DNA of 64,000 nt from Endozoicomonas sp. SCSIO W0465 (GCF_023716865.1 NZ_CP092417.1:2582001-2646000); one strand, 5' to 3'; counted from the first letter of the stretch, positions 41,259 to 51,684 are shown. Program-made: numbers and translations. Notes: a model not told the origin generated them from the letters alone.

Positions 41259-44200
41259 TCAGGCTCCTGATAAATACTCTTGCTGATTAGAGATAAGATT
41301 GAAAACACGAAACGTTTCATCCTCATCTTGCAGAATCTCATAGAGCGCATTGAGTATATAGCTCTCCTTGGCCTCATCCCCACGCCAGGCATCCATCAGA
41401 TTGGCTCTAACTGCGGCATCCACTTTTAACACCAACGCCTCATCTTCACCCAGGTTATTGTAGAGCATACGCTTTGCCGGAGTATCCAACGCCGCAGGCA
41501 TATCATCCTTTTGCCCGGTCACGACTTTGTTCGCCAGCTCGGCAATTTCCTTCAGATACTTTTCGTACTCAATGGCATTCTGCTTGCGCTGGCGAATCAG
41601 CTCATCAAGCAGTGTAGACATCTTGTCAAAATAGGCCGGGTCATTCAGCTGGCTCTCGATAATGCGGCTGCGTACGTTATTTTCAATGGCTTCCGACACC
41701 GCCTGTTGATTGCCCTTCATCCGCCCCAGTTCTGTCCGGATCGCCTCGGCCATACCACTGCGCACAATCACGTCAATCAGCGGCGTATCCTTGAACGGGG
41801 AAATCTCCACCGAATCATCCGCCTGAATATAAGTATCAATCAGGTGACGCATATCCGCTTCATAGGCTTTAAGGTCAATCACCTCATTGCTGGAACGGCG
41901 AATCAGCTCCCGCAGCTTCACATAAAAATCCAGCCGCTCTTTGATCTGCTCAATCCGTTTAGCGGTATAACCCGCAGCCACAAGTTCATCGGCAATATTG
42001 GCATAAGCCCGGATCAGCGCCACCGTCGATTTATAGAGCGCAGCCCGCAAAGGTTCTTTTGCCTTGAGGTCTGCCGCCATCTCGCTATTACCACAGAAGT
42101 AATGGATAAACTCCAGATCCCCCCTGGGCGGCGGCACCGGCTCACACAGCATCTCGATGGCTTCCAGGGCATTGTCCAGCCGCTCCCGACCTTCTTCCAG
42201 CCGCTGCTTGAGTAGAATCTCACAATCCTCTTCCTTAAAGTCGTCGTAATCCAGCTCACTGGTATAAACCGCAACCGCCTTGCCCACTTTATTAAACAGG
42301 TCTTTGTAGTCAATGATATAGCCGTTAATCTTATCTTCCGTATCCAGCCGGTTCACCCGGCAGATCGCCTGAAACAGACCGTGATCCTGCATGGATTTAT
42401 CAATATAAAGATACGTACAGCTGGGCGCATCAAAACCGGTCAGCAGCTTATCCACCACGATCAGCAGTTTCATATTGGCCGGTTCTTTGGTGAACAGAGA
42501 TTTAGCTTTGGATTCGTAAGTTTCGGTCTTGGTTTTGCCCGCTTCCGGCTTCACATCCTTCAGCAGTTGTTCATAAACCCGGAAGACAAACTCTTTATCC
42601 GTCTCAGTATTATTGCCGGTGCCTTCGGTGGCGATATCTTTGGTCTGCGGGTTATAGGAGGTAACCACCGCACACTTACCCTTCAGCTCCGTCTCCTGAA
42701 AAATCTGATAATAACGGCACGCCTCATAAATGCTGGAAGCCACCAGAATGGCATTACCCGACTGCGAGCTGAGCCGTTGTTTGGTATTGAAATCCAGAAT
42801 GATATCGCTCACCACCACATTCATCCGAGAGCGGGCACTCAATACCTTTTGCATAGTGCCCCACATTTTTTTCAGTTCGGATTTCTGGTAGTCATTCAAC
42901 GGTTTGGTTTTGGCGTCAAACCACTCATCCACCTTGCCCTGGGATTTCAGTCGCTGGTCAATATCCCGGGCCTCATAGACCAAATCCAGCACCACACCGT
43001 CTTCCACAGCCTCGTTGAACTTATAGGTGTGAATGTATTTGCCAAACACCTCAAGGCTGGTGGCTTTATCCTTTTTCAGCAACGGCGTGCCGGTAAAACC
43101 AATAAACAGCGCACCGGGCAGAATCGCCTTCATCAGTCGGTGCAAACTGCCGCTCTGGGTGCGATGGCACTCATCCACAAACACGTAGATATCCCCCACT
43201 GCATGGCGTTCCTGCTTGCCCAGTTCTTTGATATAGGCATCCAGGTCATCCACCTCCCGGCGGCCGAACTTATGCACCAGCGAGCAGATCAGCCGGGGTT
43301 TGGCCTGGCCAAGCTGGGCCATCAAATCACGGCCGCTGCTCGTGGTGGAGATGGCTTCACCGGCATCGGTAAACACCCGCTCAATCTGGTCGTTCAGTTC
43401 CACTCGGTCGGTAATCACCAGCACCCGGGCATCGGGCTTGTTTTCCAGAATCCACTTGGCCAGCAACACCATGGTGATACTTTTGCCACTGCCCTGGGTG
43501 TGCCAGATAATCCCGCCTTCCCGCCGACGGATATGTTCCTGTGCCGCTTTCACCCCAAAGTATTGATGCACCCGTGGCAGTTTTTTGATGCCGCCATCAA
43601 ACAGTACAAAGTCGTACAGCAGCTCAATAAACCGCCGTTTCTCGCACAGTTTGCCCAGGTATTTATCCAGCTTGTAACCGCTGTTGTCCGCCTCGTCCTC
43701 TTTCCAGGTGAGGAAGAACTTTTCCGGCGTCAGGATGGTGCCGTATTTCAAACCCTCCGAATCGTTACCGGCAAAAACAAACTGGACGGTATTGAAAAAG
43801 GAGCGGATAAAATCGTCCCGCTGATTGGTATTGCTCTGTCGTATGGCTTTGCCCACGGATTCACGGCTGTTTTTCAGCTCCAGCACCGCCACGGCGATAC
43901 CGTTGACGTAGAGCACCACATCCGGGCGTTTTTCCCGTTCACCAAAGACGGTGACCTCTTCGGCAATGGCAAAGTCGTTGTCTTCGGGGTTGTGCCAGTC
44001 AATCACCTGGACGGTTTCGGTAAGATTGCCTGCATCCGTTTTCACATTCACGCCGAAACGGAGCAGCTCATAAAAAGCTTTATTGCTTTGGTAGAGGCTT
44101 TTGCTCTGTTCACTGGCGGCGGCTTTCAGTTGGGTGACCGCCCGGCTGATGGCGGCGCTGTTGTAACCCTTGCCCACCAGAAAGCCCGTTAACCGGGTTT

Positions 44201-44336
44201 CTTCCACATTGCTGTTATTGGGGCGGTCTTCCCAGTCGCCCAGATAGTGATAGCCCAGTTGATCCTGAAACAGGGTTTTCACCACCCGGTTTTGGGTGGC
44301 CCGTTCGGGTTTGGTTACGGTACCGGAGCCAGCCAT
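41259..44336 (-). CDS. hsdR: Type I restriction enzyme R subunit
   Basis: 1025 aa, typical length. ATP-dependent motor and nuclease subunit of a type I restriction complex in the cytoplasm. N-terminal endonuclease site of PD-(D/E)xK form: RPDVVLYV (D139) and AVLELKNS (E153-x-K155). Walker A is TQGSGKS (280-286), motif II is DECH (388-391), with later SF2 motifs FIGFTGTPLL and DKLLTGFDAPSC / FQAICRVNR. A strong ribosome-binding site AAGGAGAA lies 5 bases before the ATG. It follows hsdS after about 80 bases and is followed directly by the metalloprotease gene (TGAATG). Frame intact; but without intact hsdM and hsdS partners it cannot form a working complex. Confidence 0.93.
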   Translation of the reverse strand: MAGSGTVTKPERATQNRVVKTLFQDQLGYHYLGDWEDRPNNSNVEETRLTGFLVGKGYNSAAISRAVTQLKAAASEQSKSLYQSNKAFYELLRFGVNVKTDAGNLTETVQVIDWHNPEDNDFAIAEEVTVFGEREKRPDVVLYVNGIAVAVLELKNSRESVGKAIRQSNTNQRDDFIRSFFNTVQFVFAGNDSEGLKYGTILTPEKFFLTWKEDEADNSGYKLDKYLGKLCEKRRFIELLYDFVLFDGGIKKLPRVHQYFGVKAAQEHIRRREGGIIWHTQGSGKSITMVLLAKWILENKPDARVLVITDRVELNDQIERVFTDAGEAISTTSSGRDLMAQLGQAKPRLICSLVHKFGRREVDDLDAYIKELGKQERHAVGDIYVFVDECHRTQSGSLHRLMKAILPGALFIGFTGTPLLKKDKATSLEVFGKYIHTYKFNEAVEDGVVLDLVYEARDIDQRLKSQGKVDEWFDAKTKPLNDYQKSELKKMWGTMQKVLSARSRMNVVVSDIILDFNTKQRLSSQSGNAILVASSIYEACRYYQIFQETELKGKCAVVTSYNPQTKDIATEGTGNNTETDKEFVFRVYEQLLKDVKPEAGKTKTETYESKAKSLFTKEPANMKLLIVVDKLLTGFDAPSCTYLYIDKSMQDHGLFQAICRVNRLDTEDKINGYIIDYKDLFNKVGKAVAVYTSELDYDDFKEEDCEILLKQRLEEGRERLDNALEAIEMLCEPVPPPRGDLEFIHYFCGNSEMAADLKAKEPLRAALYKSTVALIRAYANIADELVAAGYTAKRIEQIKERLDFYVKLRELIRRSSNEVIDLKAYEADMRHLIDTYIQADDSVEISPFKDTPLIDVIVRSGMAEAIRTELGRMKGNQQAVSEAIENNVRSRIIESQLNDPAYFDKMSTLLDELIRQRKQNAIEYEKYLKEIAELANKVVTGQKDDMPAALDTPAKRMLYNNLGEDEALVLKVDAAVRANLMDAWRGDEAKESYILNALYEILQDEDETFRVFNLISNQQEYLSGA

Positions 44337-44415
44337 GGCGTTCTCCTTGAAAATAGGGGAAGTACCGGCAGGGTGTGAAAGTGTGCTGCCGGCGGTTGAA
44401 GGGGGTAAGGGGTGG

Positions 44416-44743
44416 TTAAACGAGGCGGACGGTGCCGGTGAGCAGGTTTTGCATCATGCCTTGTTTGAGAGTTTGGTGCTTAGCGAGCTTATCTTGTAGT
44501 ACAGAAATATCATCATCCATACTTGCTAAGGCCGAAGATATTTTTTCTTGCTGCTTCTTTTGCCAGGGTACTGAAACCTTATAGCTCGCCACCTGAAGTT
44601 TACTGATTTCTAAGAATGTACTCCCACTACACAAACCAATAAAACCCGGTGTTTGCATCTTCAGTAGGTAAAAGAGGAACTCAAGATCAGTTTCAGCATT
44701 GGGTATGAAATTCTTAAAGCCTTGATTAGTTGTCATCGGTGTT
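44416..44743 (-). pseudogene. hsdS: Type I specificity subunit (HsdS), C-terminal part
   Basis: Frame TPMTTNQGFKNFIPN...SGSTFLEISKLQVASYKVSVP, then the C-terminal repeat QKKQQEKISSALASMDDDISVLQDKLAKHQTLKQGMM, ending QNLLTGTVRLV. T-N-Q-G-F is a landmark of the second target-recognition domain. Joins in frame with the middle part at 46369-46646 (EIRK-TPMTTNQ) once the IS3 element is removed. The conserved helical repeat parallels that in the N-terminal part, as in all HsdS proteins. Confidence 0.8.
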
Positions 44744-44767
44744 TGTCAACATAGTTGTCGCCTCAAC

Positions 44768-45838
44768 TTAAGCGGCTTTGCTTAGTTGATCATCAGCAGG
44801 TCTGTCGGGATTCAACCAGACTTCATCAGCCAGATCCCAGTTCCTTGTTGACCTCTTTCCCCAGCGCTCTGGGTGACGTTCTTTGGCTTGTTCATAAACC
44901 TTTCTGCGGTTAGCCATAAGCACCTTGGTTTCACCACGATGCCTTTGCCCGGGTGTCAGAAATTTCAGCCCACTGTGCTTGTGCTCTTCGTTGTACCATT
45001 GGGCAAAACCATGCACCCAGCTACGTGCTGCTTCAAGATCAGCAAATGGCGTGCGCGGATAACCAGGGCGGTATTTCAGGGTTCTGAATATGGCCTCGGA
45101 AAAGGGGTTATCATCACTGACCCGGGGACGACTGAATGAGCTCACGACCCCAAGACGCTGCAGTGTTGACAGCATAGTGCCACCCTTCATGGGACTACCA
45201 TTATCTGAGTGCAGAACCAGTGGCCACTCCAAGGCTGCAATTCCCTGTTTGATACAGGCTTTAGTGATCATTTCTGATGCATGCTCAGCTGATTCGGTTT
45301 CATGAATTTCCCATGTAACAATCATACGACTAAAGATGTCTATCACCAGGTACAGGTAATAAAACTGCCCCCGTATCGGAGAGCGCAGATAGGTAATATC
45401 CCAGGACCAGACCTGGTTGGGTCCGGTAGCACACCAGGACGTTGGCTTATACCTGTTTGGCTTGGCAGCACTGCCCCGATGATGCTGTTGCCCTGTTTCC
45501 TCCAACACCCGGTAAAATGTCCTTTCAGACCCCATATAGAGACCTTCATCTAACAATGTGGGCACAATCTGGCTGGGCGGAAGGCTTTTGAACCGCTCGC
45601 TGTTACAGACGTCAACAATCGCCTGTCGCTCAGCTTCAGAAAACTTGTTAACCGGTTCTGGCCTGTCAGCATTTTTGCGATTATCTGCGCGCACGTCATC
45701 ACCCTGCATCCAGCGTTGTACAGTTCTTTCTGTAAGACCAAGGGCTTTGCAGGCTTTTGACTGACGAGCCCCATCTTTAACTGCCTGTTTAATCAGGCTA
45801 ACAGCATTTTGTCGATCCGGGAGAGAGACTAATCGTCC
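44768..45838 (-). CDS. IS3-family OrfB (integrase-type transposase)
   Basis: The DDE domain reads SWDITYLRSPIRGQFYYLYLVIDIF (first Asp), LVLHSDNGSPMKGG (second Asp) and DDNPFSEAIFRTLKYRPGYP (Glu). The C-terminus ends ADDQLSKAA. An ATG begins at 45709 (MQGDDVRA), but the frame is open further upstream (GGARGRLVSLPDRQNAVSLIKQAVKDGARQSKACKALGLTERTVQRW), so natural product is the OrfAB fusion. Intact. Confidence 0.85.
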   Translation of the reverse strand, partial: GRLVSLPDRQNAVSLIKQAVKDGARQSKACKALGLTERTVQRWMQGDDVRADNRKNADRPEPVNKFSEAERQAIVDVCNSERFKSLPPSQIVPTLLDEGLYMGSERTFYRVLEETGQQHHRGSAAKPNRYKPTSWCATGPNQVWSWDITYLRSPIRGQFYYLYLVIDIFSRMIVTWEIHETESAEHASEMITKACIKQGIAALEWPLVLHSDNGSPMKGGTMLSTLQRLGVVSSFSRPRVSDDNPFSEAIFRTLKYRPGYPRTPFADLEAARSWVHGFAQWYNEEHKHSGLKFLTPGQRHRGETKVLMANRRKVYEQAKERHPERWGKRSTRNWDLADEVWLNPDRPADDQLSKAA

Positions 45839-46338
45839 TCTGGCGCCCCCCAGATCTCTTGGGCCTTTTTTGTGAGTACCAGCAAGGCAGCAGTTTCTGC
45901 TAACGCCTTGTCCTTGCGATTGAGTTCACGCTCAAGCTTTTTGATGGTTTTCTTATCTTTTTTGTGTTCGTCAGACAGCGCCTTACGCTGTTTTGACTGA
46001 CTTTCAGGCTGGACAGAAACACTGTTAATAAAGGCAGCCTTCCACTGCTGAATTTGTTCAGCAAACAGACCTTTTTTACGACAGTATTCAGCCATTTCTG
46101 CTTCATTTAACGCAGCCGTTTCAATGATTACGGCTAACTTGTTTTCAGTTGTCCATTGATCTGGATTCTTTCCGTCGCCCGGCACAGGCACTCCTTTAGA
46201 TACTGCTTTCTTTCGCCAAGTGTACAGGGTCACATCAGAGATACCAGTCTCACGTACCAACTGCGAAACTGGCACATTATTGGGTGGCATCATCTTCTGA
46301 ATGATGGACTCTTTGAACTCTTCTGAATAGCGGGCCAT
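45829..46338 (-). CDS. IS3-family OrfA with programmed -1 frameshift signal
   Basis: 169 aa from MARYSEEFKESIIQKMMPPNNV. The N-terminus is a helix-turn-helix (VSQLVRETGISDVTLYTWRKKA) and the C-terminal half a leucine-zipper-like coiled coil (KTIKKLERELNRKDKALAETAALLVL). Near the end, the coding strand has TGGGGGGCG (about 45845-45855), where slipping back one base takes the ribosome into the orfB frame; this is the usual IS3 route to the OrfAB transposase. Longer OrfA than the ~100 aa of most IS3 subgroups. Confidence 0.8.
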   Translation of the reverse strand: MARYSEEFKESIIQKMMPPNNVPVSQLVRETGISDVTLYTWRKKAVSKGVPVPGDGKNPDQWTTENKLAVIIETAALNEAEMAEYCRKKGLFAEQIQQWKAAFINSVSVQPESQSKQRKALSDEHKKDKKTIKKLERELNRKDKALAETAALLVLTKKAQEIWGAPEDD

Positions 46339-46368
46339 TGATTACTCATAGACCGCCCCCTGTTGAGA

Positions 46369-46656
46369 TTTCTAATTTCAGGAGAGGCGACAACTATGCT
46401 GACACAGGGGGTCATCTCGCTCATTGTGACAGCACATTCTCCAATAGTTGCGCGAGAAGTCATAACGATTGACTTTGGAGGTAATAATTCCGCTGAACTT
46501 GAAGCTAGTCCTTTGTGTGTTATCTTGCGCTTGGTATCAGTCAGATATTTTTTGCCATCAAGTGCTGTGATATCAGTTGGGGTGCACCACAGCAAATCAT
46601 TACCCCAATATTCAGAAATGTTTGTACTTGGTGTTCCACCACTCCTAATTTCAGCT
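46369..46656 (-). pseudogene. hsdS: Type I specificity subunit (HsdS), middle part
   Basis: After the IS4 repeat the frame reads AEIRSGGTPSTNISEYWGNDLLWCTPTDI...SRATIGECAVTMSEMTPCVSIVVASPEIR. The G-G-T-P-S-T...Y-W-x-N-x-L-W-C-T-P-T-D pattern marks the start of the second target-recognition domain. Together, 684 + 278 + 328 bases make 430 codons in frame: about 429 aa, a usual HsdS length. Confidence 0.8.
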
Positions 46657-48088
46657 CTTAGGGTAGACATTAAGCTCAAAAAAGGTTCGTTTCCGGCGGC
46701 AGAACCCACCTTGAACAGCCACAATAAAGCTTCGAAACCATTATCAATGGCTGAACAAGATGAGTACTGCAAATAGTAGATTAGTTGAAAAAAACTGTTG
46801 ACCTGTTTCGACCGGTCAGAACTCCTAAGTATGGCGGAACAGCTTGGTTTTACTATACGACAGCGAGATATCCGTCCTTTGGATTTTATCCTCTCACTGA
46901 TTGATGCCCTCGCTGGTGATGGAAACTGCGATACCCTGGCGGATCTACACCGTAAATTTAACGAGTTGACGGGGCTGAATGTCTCTTATCGTTCTTGGGC
47001 AAATCAAGCTAAAAAGGACGCGCTGCCTACTCTTATCCTGTGGCTATGGGTGCAGTGTCTGGAAATATTTTCCCGCAAACTCATGGCGTTTGATGAAGAC
47101 AGTCCATTTTCAGAGTTTGAGCACATTCTGATTCAGGACGGTTCGTCACAAGCTGTCTATGATGCCCTGAAAGAAGCATTTCCCGGCAGGTTCTCAACGG
47201 TCAGTCCTGCTGCCGTCGAGCTTCATACGACAATGGATCTTCTCACCAACAACCTGGTGCGGGTGCAGCTGACTGAAGATACCCGTTCAGAAAGAGACTG
47301 TCTGCCACCACTGCCAACATCCATGGCCTATATCCTGATGCTAATGGATGCCGGTTATTTTGAGCTGGAACTCTTTGCCGCTATTGATGACAGGGAGGGT
47401 TCTTTTATCTGCAAGGCACCTCAGAGTATCAACCCGACGATACTCAGCGCGGTACGGGAGGATGGCAAGAATCTCAATCGCTACAAAGGACAAAAACTGA
47501 AGGATGTACTGTCTGGCTTCCCCAAAGACCAGTGCCTCGACCTGGATGTAGAATGGCCGGGATTCAAAGCCTGGCCATTCCGCTTGGTTGTCCGCTGGAA
47601 TGACAAAAAACAGAAGTGGGTTTTCGTTGTGACCAACCTGAACCGGGTGGAGTTCACCTTGAGTGATGTGCTCCAGGCCTATCGTCTACGGTGGCAGATA
47701 GAGCTGATTTTCAAAGAGATCAAATCCTATTCAGGGTGGCATCGTTTTAACACCAAATCAGCGACACTGGTGTTTAGCCTGATTCTGATGTCCTTTGTGG
47801 TTGTGACGTTGAAAAGGTACCTTGCCCATGCTGCACAGGCGAACCTCAGTGAAAGTGGGAGCATTGAGGAAATCTCGACGCACAAGGTGATGAAAAGTGG
47901 GACTCACCTGTTTGGTAATGTGATTTCATCGTTGATGAATGCAGGAAAATCATTGGTCTCATGCATTAAAAAGCTACTGGACTTCTGGGGAAATAATGCG
48001 AAACGAGAACACCCTGCACGGGATGGTTGTTCAGGGCGTACAAGATTAGGCTTCTGTGCAGTGGGTGGAGCTTAATGTCTACCTTAAG
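46657..48088 (+). mobile_element. IS4-family element, copy C, in hsdS
   Basis: 1432 bp with the same ends as copies A and B and a perfect 10-bp duplication AATTTCAGCT (46647-46656, 48089-48098). Confidence 0.93.
46798..48075 (+). CDS. IS4 family transposase, copy C
   Basis: 425 aa, same motifs as copies A and B (LIQDGSSQ, LMDAGYFE, YRLRWQIELIFKE). It has several private substitutions (TLADLH for TQADLH, SRKLMA for SRKVMA, ANLSES for ANLCES), so it is slightly older or of a different source than A and B. Intact. Confidence 0.9.
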   Translation: MTCFDRSELLSMAEQLGFTIRQRDIRPLDFILSLIDALAGDGNCDTLADLHRKFNELTGLNVSYRSWANQAKKDALPTLILWLWVQCLEIFSRKLMAFDEDSPFSEFEHILIQDGSSQAVYDALKEAFPGRFSTVSPAAVELHTTMDLLTNNLVRVQLTEDTRSERDCLPPLPTSMAYILMLMDAGYFELELFAAIDDREGSFICKAPQSINPTILSAVREDGKNLNRYKGQKLKDVLSGFPKDQCLDLDVEWPGFKAWPFRLVVRWNDKKQKWVFVVTNLNRVEFTLSDVLQAYRLRWQIELIFKEIKSYSGWHRFNTKSATLVFSLILMSFVVVTLKRYLAHAAQANLSESGSIEEISTHKVMKSGTHLFGNVISSLMNAGKSLVSCIKKLLDFWGNNAKREHPARDGCSGRTRLGFCAVGGA

Positions 48089-48772
48089 AATTTCAGCTAA
48101 TTCTGAAAGAGGTTTAGTCAACCAGCCATTTTTCAGGTTGCCATTTTCATCATAAGGATTAAGCAGCGACTGCATAGCCCCTTGCTTAATCTGCTGCTTT
48201 TTGATGATCTGCTGCTCCAACGACTGGATTAGGGTATCCATATCGCTCAGGGCGTTGGCAATGGCTTGTTGTTCGGCTTTGGTTGGTGGCAGCGGGATTT
48301 TAGTGGAGTTAATTAATCCCGTATTCAGGTTCATCTGGGAGCCAGTTTGACCATGCTTTGACCAATCTTTTTCAAGATCTGTTAACACATAATATAGAAA
48401 GTCCATATTGGTTTTTAAGTTGCCAAAAACCACAAACCCATCGTGTATACAAACATCTTTTAGAGTAATGATTGGCCGACCTACCGTGGCACAGATACTC
48501 ATTACCAAGCTTTTGGAAGGAACAAAGCGGCTATTAGCGATTCCCTTATCGGATAGACTTTGTAAAGTGTTTTTTAAATACTTGTTAGACTTTGATACAT
48601 CAGAAATTCTCAACCAACCAGTTTTGGAGTTTTCATCAAACCAAACTGGGCTATCGATAGGGCGAGGTGAAGCTCCACGCTGAATTTGTGCAAGATTGCC
48701 AAGTGATATTGCTGACCAATCCTCCGGAATCACCCCAACCTCAGTCTGCTTATACCCCGGCTTCAGTTCCAT
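48089..48772 (-). pseudogene. hsdS: Type I specificity subunit (HsdS), N-terminal part
   Basis: 228 codons: MELKPGYKQTEVGVIPEDWSAISLGNLAQIQRGASPRPI... is a textbook HsdS start (T-E-x-G-x-I-P-x-D-W). First target-recognition domain up to ~170, then the first conserved helical region LPPTKAEQQAIANALSDMDTLIQSLEQQI. Overlaps the hsdM stop by 10 bases, so translation is coupled to hsdM. The IS4 insertion truncates it at WLTKPLSELAEI, the start of the second recognition domain. Confidence 0.85.
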
Positions 48773-51478
48773 ACAAACCCCATCTTCACCAGATGTTTAC
48801 CCACCGCCTGTTCCAGCCTTACCACGCGCTGGTTAAATTGCGGCAACGAGGTTTCATAGCGATCCGCCAGCTCTTTAATCCGCTGGGTCAGCCGCTGGCT
48901 GATGCGATCCATCTCGGTATGCACATCCCGGTCAATGGTCATTAGCCATTTGTCGTCCACCACCAGTTGTTTGATCTCGTCTTCTGTCAGCGCCGGGTAG
49001 TGCTCGTACAGGGCTTTATCCAGTTCCAGCTCTTCATGTTTGATCGCCCTTTTTTCTGTGGCGATATCGTCCAGCAATTCCAGATAGCGGTTCAGCACCA
49101 CAATCTCTTTCAGGTTGTCCCGGTCTTCGTTGTCGGGGTAAATCGTTCGGTCAATCAGCGTCAGGGCATCCGACCAGAGCACCCGGCAGGTTTTGCGCCA
49201 TTCTTTGATAGTGGCTTCGGTGGTCAGGAACTCATTGAGAGTATCAGTCTCTTCCCGGTCGCCCGTGCGCTTCAGGCGATCCTTCACCGCTTTGGCGGTG
49301 ATGGTGCCTTTGCTGTTTTTCAGGGCATCCAGAAAGCTGTCGTTTTTTAGCTCATTAAAATCGTCAATGGTGGTTTCCAGCCGCTTTTGTATAACGGTGT
49401 ATTCCTGATGGGTTGCGGCATCCAGCGCTGCCCACGCCAACTCCTGATACTCCATCAGTACCGCAGCAGCCTCGGCTTTACTGCCAACGTCGTTCAATAC
49501 CCCATCTTCGCCGCTGTGCTCTTCGCTCTTCCTGCAAGGTTTCCAGTTGGCTTTCCAGTTGCTCTTTATTGGCAATCAGCTGATCAATGGCAGCTTGCTC
49601 TCCAGCAAAGTAACGGTTAATCACCAGGTATTTGGGAATCAGGTCGCAGGTCCAGCCTTTGATCACCTCTTTGCCTTTTTTAACCTCGATGATCTGATAG
49701 GTTTTCGCTTCCCAACCATCGGCAGAGATCAGGTAGCAGTCGTCCTGCATGGTATCTGCCCAATAGTTCATCAGGTGCTGGTAAACATCGTACTTGTCCA
49801 GCAGCGGTTTGCCGGTGTAGGCGCTCAGCAGTGATTCGCTGATCTCCTCAATCATCGCCTTGGGTTTGCAACCGTCATCCTGCTGCTTCAGGTAGATTTG
49901 GGTGGCGGTTTTCCAGCCAGTAAATACCTGGTTCATCTCCTTGGTGTAAGCGACAAATTCCGCATGTTCGTAAATGGTTGGCTTAAGCGCTTCTGTACTG
50001 ACCTGGAGCGTGTAGTAATTCTCAGAGCGGGCAGCGGTAGCAAACAGCGTGGTTTTCAGGGTCGGAAATACCTGCCAGTAGTGGTGCAGTGCATCAATAT
50101 CCACCTTGGGAATATCACCGTGGAGATGGGCATCGATATCCTGAATATCTTCCGCCACGGAGCTGTCAATGTATCGGGGAATATTGAGGTTGAATTCGTT
50201 TTTGCGGATTTCATCGTAGCTGACCATACGGCTGTAACCGTCTATGGCGATCTGCTTGTTGAACACATCCACAATCTTATGGATATCCATCTCCCGCAGA
50301 CGGTTCTTATTGCCATCTTTGATAAAGCCTTTACCGGCATCCACCATAAAGATGCCTTTGCGTGCCGCCGCGCCTTCTTTATCAATAACAATCACACAGG
50401 CCGGAATGCCGGTGCCATAAAACAGGTTGGCAGGCAGCCCGATAATGCCTTTGATATAACCCCGTTCCACCAGGGACTGACGAATCGTTGCCTCGGCATT
50501 ACCCCGGAACAACACACCATGAGGCAAAATGCAGGCACCTTTACCATGGCTTTTCAGGCTGCGGATAATATGCAGCAGGTAAGCATAATCGCCGTTCTTG
50601 GCCGGTGGCACGCCGTAGCTCTGAAAACGGTAGTGCGGGTCCTCTTCCGCATCCACACCACTGCCCCAGCGTTTATCGCTGAACGGCGGATTGGCCACCA
50701 CGAAATCGAAGGTTTTCAGGCTGTCACCCTCGGTAAACAGCGGGTTGGCCAGGGTGTTGCCCTGGCGAATTTGCGCGGTGGGGTTGTTGTGCAGAATCAT
50801 GTTCATCCGCGCCAGGCCGCTGGTGGTGGCATCTTTCTCCTGGCCGTAGAGGGAAACGTGTTCACCGGCTTCGTCCGCCACTTTCAGGAGTAATGAGCCG
50901 GAACCACAGGTCGGGTCGTACACGGAGTAGCCACGGCTATCGATTTTCTCAATATCGATCACCTTGGCAAGTATGCGGCTCACTTCTGCCGGGGTATAAA
51001 ACTGCCCTTTGCTCTTGCCACTTTCAGAGGCGAAGTGACGCATCAGGTATTCATAGGCATCGCCGAGAATATCGTCGCCATCGGCCCTGTTCTTACTGAA
51101 GTCCAGGTCTTTGCTTTCAAAAATAGCGATCAGGTTGGTGAGTTTTTCCACCATCTCTTTGCCGCTGCCGAGTTTGTCCGGATCGTTAAAGTCCGGCATC
51201 CCGGTGAGCTTGTTGGCATCACGCAAGGGAATAATGATTTTCTTATTGATGTCGTCGCCTATGGTGGGCTTGCCTTTCAGGGCAACCATATCCGCAAAGG
51301 TGGCACCTGTCGGGATTTTCACCGGCGGGCTGAACTGGCCGACAAATTTATCGCTGATGTATTTCACAAAGAGCATCACCAGCACATAGTCTTTGTACTG
51401 GCTGGCATCCATCCCGCCCCGCAGCTCGTCGCAGCTGGCCCAGAGAGATGAGTACAGTTCGGATTTTTTAATCGCCAT
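48763..51478 (-). pseudogene. hsdM: Type I DNA methyltransferase subunit (HsdM), frame broken by a 7-bp duplication
   Basis: If the duplication is removed the protein is about 902 aa, the long form of HsdM. Residues 10-145 form the HsdM N-terminal helical domain (SSLWASCDELRGGMDASQYKDYVLVMLFVKY). The N6-adenine methyltransferase domain carries GQFYTPAEVSRIL, motif I DPTCGSGSLLLK (~188-199) and motif IV NPPF (263-266). The C-terminal ~270 residues (EDGVLNDVGSKAEAAAVLMEY...KHLVKMGFVWN) are in another frame. The coding strand has GAAGAGC twice in a row (plus-strand 49518-49531); one copy gives Q-E-E-H-S-G-E-D-G. As it stands the product ends ...RWGIERRWQ at 49478. Confidence 0.88.
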
Positions 51479-51684
51479 AGGGTGCTTTACAGAAGATGAT
51501 ATGAATCGACGCTACCGCCCGTGGATTTTACCGCCGTCTTTTATTGACTTTGGGGAGCATGGGACCAGATAGCTCAGAGGTGCAGTTTTAGGTAATCAGT
51601 CATTGTACGCATGTAAGGTGTTTGGCGGTAGTCGTGTCTTGTCGAAGTAAAAATCTAAAAAAATTTTCAATTTTTGGTTTGCAT
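51479..51684. promoter_or_regulatory. Divergent promoter region between hsdM and the WYL regulator
   Basis: This 324-bp gap to the regulator start is unusually AT-rich at 51650-51680 (TAAAAAAATTTTCAATTTTTGG), consistent with promoters for the two divergent genes. A TTGACT at 51546-51551 is a possible -35 on the + strand, without an obvious matching -10. No other gene is seen. Confidence 0.35.

Larger units (their letters stand above)
44744..46368 (-). mobile_element. IS3-family element A, in hsdS
   Basis: About 1625 bp. Ends are TGTCAACATAG and the complement of TCTCAACAGGG; TCAACA is common to both. Flanks show A-rich sites (GAAA / AAAC) but no sure 3-bp duplication. Contains orfA and orfB with a G-run frameshift site between them. 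Confidence 0.82.

Noticed and set aside
42381..44192. A 603-codon open frame antisense to hsdR
   Set aside because: It is a mirror of hsdR codon bias; residue composition (very high H, F, L, Q) and absence of a ribosome-binding site mark it as a shadow.
49898..50893. A 331-codon open frame antisense to hsdM
   Set aside because: Shadow of the hsdM frame; hsdM has full methyltransferase motifs on the other strand.
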